From positions 219,507,753 to 219,571,752 of the forward strand of contig NC_133663.1 of NCBI RefSeq assembly GCF_037893015.1: DNA of 64,000 bases. The letters run 5' to 3'. Positions 58,819-64,000 of the stretch are shown piece after piece (position 1 is the first letter of the stretch; each line of letters opens with the position of its first letter). The stretch comes from Macrotis lagotis (taxonomy: Eukaryota; Chordata; Mammalia; Peramelemorphia; Peramelidae). A program made the translations under genes and the position numbers. The notes beneath the pieces are model-generated. The model was not told where the DNA came from, did not search any database, and saw only the letters and a list, made by a program, of their open reading frames with translations.

Positions 58819-59451
58819 TACTTCAAAGGAATTTTATCAAAAAATGTGTTGTATTTTGTTAAAGGATTTTTTCTAAATCTATTGAGATAGTCATGTATTT
58901 TGGGGATGTTTTGGTTTTTAATATGATTATATTTTCCTAATGTTGAACCAACCTTGTACTCCTGGTACAGGTGTCACTTGGTGGTAATGATTGATTTCTT
59001 GGATAATTCATTGCAGTCTGATAAGATTTTATTTAAAAATTTTGAATCAATACTGAGTAATGATATTGACCTATGGTTTTCATTTTGTGCTTTATGTTTC
59101 CCTATTTTTGAATAATTTGTGAAGGATGAGTACTAATTGGTCTTTAAAAGTTCAATAACATTCTCTTGTGAATCCATCAGGAACAGAAGTTTTTAATTTT
59201 CCTTTGGTAGTTCCTTTGAAATTTAGATGTATTTCCTTTCCAAGAATGAATCAGTTAAAGATTGCTATCTGGTCTTCTGATAGGTATTTTGTATTTTTAA
59301 GGGTATTTTTTTATGGTCTCCATTTTGTTAGTATATACCTTTGCATAATATGTCTTGATTATTTTTTATTTCTTGTTTGTGGTGATTTCAAGTTGTCTAT
59401 TTGCAATTTTATTAATTTTATTTACTGTTCTCTTTCAAAAATCAAATTACC

Positions 59452-59597
59452 ATGGGGTGGCTAGGAGGCACAGTGGATAGAGCACTGGCCCTGGAGTCAG
59501 TAGTATCTGAGTTCAAATCTGGCCTCATACACTTAAAATAATTTCCTAGCTGTGTGGACTTGGGCAAGCCACTTAACCCCATTCACCTTGCAAAAAA
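59452..59597 (+). mobile_element. tRNA-derived marsupial SINE in the old L1
   Basis: GGGGTGGCTAGGAGGCACAG through CACCTTGCAAAA. Target duplication AAAAT(C/G)AAATTACC at 59438-59451 and 59598-59611 (one further mismatch). Confidence 0.93.
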
Positions 59598-60494
59598 AAA
59601 ATGAAATTACCTAAGAATCAAATTTGTTTTTGCAAAGAATCAACTTTCAGTTTTATTGATCATTCTTATTTTTTATTTCAAATTTTTGTTTCCCTTTTTA
59701 TTTTTAATATGTACTCTTTTATCCTTAGATAGATTTGTTTACTTATTGGATGACTGATTTTCAAAATACTTATTCAGATTATTAATCCTCTTTTTTTCTA
59801 CTTTGTTAAAGTACGTTTGTAAGGATAAGATTTTTTTTTCCTCAGAGGACTGCTTTAAAAGCATCCTAGAAATTTTGCATCTTGCTTCATCCTTCTCGTT
59901 TTCTTTTTCATAATTTTTTCACAGTGATTTCTATGATTTTTTCTTTGACTCAGACATTATTACTATTTCATTATTGTCTCCATTTGGGTCTGTATCTTTT
60001 TTTTTTGCATGTGTAGTCCCTGAACAAAGGATTATTTGTACTGAATTTTGCCCTGCAAAGGATGTATTAACTATTTCTACCCTTTGAATATTTTGTTTGC
60101 AATATCAAGGTTACTTAGTACATAGTCAATGTTTTTTAAAGTTCTAGGGAGAGTATAAATTTTTTATTGATTTTTGTTGTAACTATTGTCTATAGTTCCT
60201 TTTAGCATAATATAATTTCCTTGTTCATCTCTATTTTATAATGTTTGTTTTTTCATTTTCAGGTAGCATACTTGTGACTCCTGCTTTTTTGGATTCACTT
60301 GATATATGATAAATTTTTCCTTTCACTTAATTTTATTTTGTGTATGTCTTCACTTTTCAAATATATTTCTGGTGAGTTACAATTATAGGTTTTTTTTAAT
60401 CTAATCAGTCACTTGTTTGATTAGGATTTTTAATTCATTCTCACTATATATATATATACAGGAATTTTTAATTCATCATTCACTATATGAGAGT

Positions 60495-60542
60495 TTGAAA
60501 AAATATTAGACAGATGGAGAAAACCATCTAATATTTTTTCAA
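60495..60542. repeat. Inverted repeat (hairpin)
   Basis: The left arm 60495-60517 and right arm 60524-60542 (CCATCTAATATTTTTTCAA) pair almost completely, with two unpaired bases in the left arm and a 6-base loop. Just before it, TTTTTAATTCAT...CACTATAT occurs twice (about 60427 and 60465). Confidence 0.8.
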
Positions 60543-61305
60543 GTTATGACTTTTCCTCTCTTTTGTTGTAAGCACAGTACCATATTCCTTCAGTTACTTT
60601 TCTTTAAACATATTTTTATTTAGGTGATTCTGTTCTAACTGACTCTTATTTGTTACCTTTTTTCCTTTTGTAGTTTGCTTATTAGTTCCTTTTTCTCTCT
60701 CTTGCTTTTATATAATTATATAGTATTCATATATAATTATATAAATGTATGTATGTATATATAATTATATAATTTCCCCCCACTTTTTATTCTTTCAGTT
60801 AATTAAGATTTCCCCTTCCTATATTCCCTTTTAAATATTTCTGTTGATTGGTTTTTTTCAAATTTCATTTTTGTGTTACTTTCCATAAAGGGTTTCTCTC
60901 ACACTATTTATTATCCATCTTCTCTTTCTTTCTAATCTACATCTTTATTCTCTGCTTCATGATCTTTATAATTATCTGGTCTTTCTCTTTTTTCTGTTTT
61001 CTTCATGTAAACAAAGTTTCCATGGTATTAATTCTAGTCATTTTAAAACTTTTTTCTAGATTCTGGATGTGTTATACCTTGGAGATAGATGGCATTGTTC
61101 TGTCTTGTCCCATAATTTCTGTTTGGAGAGATTTGAGAGGTCATAGAATTCAAAGCAAATGTCTAGTTTTCCACATTGTTGTTCAGATGACCCAGAATCC
61201 CATTTCAAATCAGGTTGGAGAAAATAAAAAAAAGTCAACAAGCATTTAATTAAGAGCTTACTTTAATTAAGAACTTATCAGGGACTGAATTAGGGATATA
61301 AAAAA
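60543..61305. other. T-rich intergenic DNA, possibly the 5' side of the old L1
   Basis: A TA/TATG microsatellite at about 60705-60770. The 133-residue frame at 60848-61249 is Phe/Ile-rich with no recognisable domain; I do not call a gene. Confidence 0.4.
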
Positions 61306-61847
61306 AGGTTATGTAGTGATATGTAACCTACTGCATTATCCCATCATAATGTCAAGGAAGCTCTGCATTCAGATGCTCTTTGTATGCTAATTATACTGTA
61401 TAATTCATACAGGATTTATATTCAGGTTAATTTTTTGTAGGTCCCATTGAATAAATATTTTTCTGTGCAGTGAAATCCCATTGCTCAGACTATCCTGATG
61501 AACTGATTATAGTTGTCCTTTCAGGTTCAATTCTAGTCTTCACTAAAATCATTATTTCAGTCTCATATCCTTGCACCCTTTTCACTATCTTCAGAATGAA
61601 GTCCAAGGAGAGACAAAGCAAAGTCTTTTTTCATTTATGCATCCAATTCTGTGTCTGTTTTGATATTCCATGGTTCATTTCTCTTCATGTTATGTTCAGT
61701 CAAGTTCTATTAATGAAGGGAATTAGAATATGCCTATTGTTATTTTTATACAATAGTCATAATTTTTAAAAGCCTTTCATTTATAGCCTGAAGAATGAGC
61801 AAGTAATCAGTGTCCTGAAAAAGATCCTGGAAAAAAAAATCTCATAA
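61306..61847 (+). pseudogene. Olfactory receptor pseudogene, 3' two-thirds
   Basis: Fourth member of the array. Similarity starts abruptly at [11 protein letters not shown] (just after the TM3 MAYDR motif), continues with [10 protein letters not shown], the degraded TM4-TM5 region, SGSILVFTKIIISVSYPCTL, FRMKSKERQSKVF, a broken KAFSTCAS region and TM7, and ends SLKNEQVISVLKKILEKKIS with TAA at 61845-61847. Several frameshifts break it, including near TM4, after KSKERQSKV and in TM7. The KKIxxKKIS tail is shared with the intact copy at 8232. TM1-TM3 are absent; the sequence before 61306 is unassigned. Confidence 0.92.
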
Positions 61848-63768
61848 TACTTGAAACAAAATTTATCCTCTGTCTCTTATTGATTCAATTATAATAAAAA
61901 TATTTTTTAAGAAATAACATAAGAAAATAAATTTTTATTAGATATTAAATTCTATAATCTCAAAGCTGAAATACATCAATCCTTTTTTAAAGGAAAAAAT
62001 AAATTCAAGGATACATTGTCTACTCTCAGGTTTAACTCAATCAGTGAAGCCAGGAAGAATTTGGTTTTTTCCTATATACCAGGTTCTATACTAAGCACTA
62101 AGATATAGAGATAAAATTGCAAAGGTCCTTTGCCCAAGGAGCTTACATCCTAATGGATCAGAGACAATGTGCCCATATACAGACATTAATCAGATAGACA
62201 CAGGGTAATCTTGAAAGAATTAGCAACTGGAGAAAATTAGGAAATGCTTCCTGCTAAAAATAACTTTTGACTTGAATGCTGAATGAAAACAGGAATCCAT
62301 TTGAAAACTGAAGATTCATTCAGAAGTGTCTGTCAGTGACTACCCAAGGAAATGGATTGTATCATTTAGGGATCCCAAGCTCAGTAAATCAACATAATAT
62401 TAGAATCCTGTGAATGTTGTAATGATAAATCTATAGAAAGTGTCTATAAGGACACACAATGAAATCTCTGAAGGATTCAGACTAAGCACAAACTAAAGGA
62501 TGTTCAGTGACCTCAAGGTCATGGCTATTTGTTTAGAAATGACACTGATTACTGATTAAATTTAATTCCTAACTCTTGTAATTTCCTCAAGTGACTATTT
62601 TTGAAAGTTTAATTCCATAGAATCTGATTTCTGTTCCAGTAAAATAGGATTAGAAGATAAAGGAAGAGTGCTCAGAGAACATTTACTCCAACACATTTGT
62701 TTTACAGATGAAGAAACTAAGGATTAGGAGAGGCTATATGACTTAAAAGAAATTCACACAGTCATCTAAAATCAAAGGAAGACTTTGAACCTGGGCTCTC
62801 TAACTAAAAAACTAAGGTTCTTTTCATCATCATTATACTGCTCATCTATACTGCTCATCTCTTTAATGGCACTTGCTTACATTTGTGCTATTTCAAGCAT
62901 AATTATTAAATTGACTTGGAAATAATATTTCATTAATTTTTTGCTGAAATGTGGCAATTTATATATTCCATTTTATATCTCTCTCAATATTCTGTAGTAT
63001 GTTTGTTTTCATGTGGATTGAATTTATTTCTAGTGAAGTCTAGCAAAATAATTCTTAAATTTGTCATATATATAATTATATATATATATATATATATTTC
63101 TAAATGTCATCAATAGTGAACTTAATAAGAAAGTAAAACTTTCTATCATTTCTGAATACAAGGAAGATAATTTTGTTCATGGTCCCATCATCAAATAATC
63201 TTAAATACTGGTACTTTATTTTTAACTATAGAAAAGAGGCAATTTGGGCAATTGATTGCAATGAATATTCATTCGGCTTTAAAAGTATTCATTACTGTTT
63301 GGGTGTTGGAAAAATAAAAGCTATAATACATATTTCCTGCCCCAAAATTGCTTTATTAAATTGCTTTATTAAAGAATGCAAGAACATTGACAGAAAGAAA
63401 GCTACTGCATAGTATATGACCAAATTCTAAATTGTGTGGTTTAGGGAAGAGAAGTCAGATTAGATTAGTATAATTGTTTTTAATAAAATCTATCATAGAT
63501 TCAAATCTAGAAACTACTGAGTACAACTCTTTAAAAGAAAAAAAATGGGTTTTTAAAAGGACTAGGGACACACAACTACTAATATAAGTTCTCTTGACTT
63601 CAAGTTCACTGCTCTATTCACTGTGAAAATTGACTACTTAGGGTTGAGTTGGGAAGAGCAGGGAATGGGAAGAGTTTGGATAGTTGGATTTTGCAACCAT
63701 TCAATACCACCCTAATTAGAATCTTCTTGAAGATTTACATTGTAAATGCTTCCTTTCCATGGACATCA
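61848..63768. repeat. Intergenic DNA with old repeats
   Basis: About 62070-62235 is a copy of the unnamed old repeat (ACCAGGTTCTATACTAAGCA, GGAGCTTACATCCTAATGGA). About 62640-62830 is MIR-like (ACAGATGAAGAAACTAAGGA, TTGAACCTGGGCTCTCTAAC). A TA microsatellite is at about 63066-63100. No gene is seen. Confidence 0.5.
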
Positions 63769-63830
63769 CTTTTTTTTTAAGATTTGTCATATTTTTTTTT
63801 AAATTTATTTTTATTAAAGATGTTATTTGA
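63769..63830 (-). mobile_element. LINE-1 3' UTR end, cut by a SINE and the window edge
   Basis: T-rich run then TTTTTATTAAAGATGTTATT, matching the L1 3' terminus at 2106 and 20051. It continues beyond the SINE as AAAGATATTA and leaves the window. Confidence 0.7.
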
Positions 63831-63990
63831 GGGTGACTAGGTGGCGTAGTGGATAAAGCACTGGCCCTAGAGTCAGGAGTACCTGGGTTCAAATCCAGTC
63901 TCAGACATTTAATAATTACCTAGCTGTGTGGCCTTGGGCAAGCCACTTAACCCTGTTTGCCTTGCAAACCACCCCCCCCCCCCCACAAAA
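63831..63990 (+). mobile_element. tRNA-derived marsupial SINE with a poly(C) tail
   Basis: GGGTGACTAGGTGGCGTAGT through GCCTTGCAAACCA, a C-run of about 16 and then A's. Target duplication AAAGATGTTATT / AAAGATATTA (the second copy reaches the window end). Inserted at the same L1 3' UTR site as the SINE at 2127. Confidence 0.92.
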
Positions 63991-64000
63991 AAAGATATTA

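Larger units (their letters stand above)
58100..60450 (-). mobile_element. Old LINE-1 ORF2, antisense, hosting RPLP1 and a SINE
   Basis: Antisense L1 ORF2 text in order: AGAGAGTGGACCCATTTCAC, [RPLP1 retrocopy], AAATCTATTGAGATAGTCAT, TGTTGAACCAACCTTGTACT, GGATAATTCATTGCAGTCTG, TGTGAATCCATCAGGAACAG (reverse transcriptase), TGTTCTCTTTCAAAAATC, [SINE], GAATCAACTTTCAGTTTTAT, then GTACATAGTCAATG near 60125 (endonuclease side). Many breaks. Neither a 3' UTR nor a 5' UTR is clear. Confidence 0.8.

Noticed and set aside
60848-61249. 133-residue Phe/Ile-rich frame resembling a membrane protein
   Set aside because: T-rich composition produces hydrophobic residues; no family motif, and it lies beside antisense L1 sequence.

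Overview
The window looks like AT-rich, repeat-dense nuclear DNA from a marsupial. At least sixteen copies of one tRNA-derived SINE (head GGGGTGGCTAGGTGG, box B-like GTTCAAATCC, ending CCTTGC plus A-tail) are scattered through it. None of them carries the longer 3' tail that I associate with the common opossum Mar1 SINE, so an Australian marsupial (WSINE1-like SINE) is more likely than an opossum; this placement is from memory and tentative. LINE-1, L2, an RTE LINE, MIR-like SINEs and solo LTRs make up most of the rest.

Gene content is low. The backbone is a tandem olfactory receptor (OR) array, all on the + strand and all closest to the mammalian OR5K type. There is one intact single-exon receptor (8232-9188). 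A second copy (22062-23645) is degraded and split by two solo LTRs. A third (44351-45001) has lost its first third but keeps an open frame from TM3 to the stop. A fourth (61306-61847) is a degraded 3' half. Spacing is roughly 13-22 kb.

Two host mRNAs have been retrocopied. A KRAB zinc-finger mRNA (27459-29810) lies between 13-bp target-site duplications, with its GC-rich 5' UTR, KRAB box and fingers fused without introns and an A-rich tail. An RPLP1 mRNA (58362-58818, minus) is inserted inside an old antisense L1.

Layout: 0-2 kb, 3'-truncated L1 with 20-bp duplications; 2-4.6 kb, 5'-truncated L1 with nested SINE, then L2; 5-8.2 kb, antisense L1 5' fragment ending about 40 bp before the OR splice acceptor; 8.2-9.2 kb, intact OR; 9.2-21 kb, old repeats, microsatellites, L1 and L2 pieces and an LTR; 22-23.7 kb, OR pseudogene; 24-27 kb, RTE LINE, probable LTR, SINEs; 27.4-29.8 kb, KRAB-ZNF retrocopy; 30-44 kb, sparse intergenic DNA with LTR, L1, MIR and L2; 44-45 kb, truncated OR; 45-58 kb, L2 and L1 remnants; 58-60.5 kb, old L1 with RPLP1 and SINE nested in it; 61-62 kb, last OR remnant; the end cuts another L1 carrying a SINE.

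I found no new multi-gene system. The most informative signals are structural: two L1 copies that keep the 5' end and lack the 3' end yet are flanked by target-site duplications, two independent SINE insertions at the same spot of the L1 3' UTR, and the order of nested insertions.
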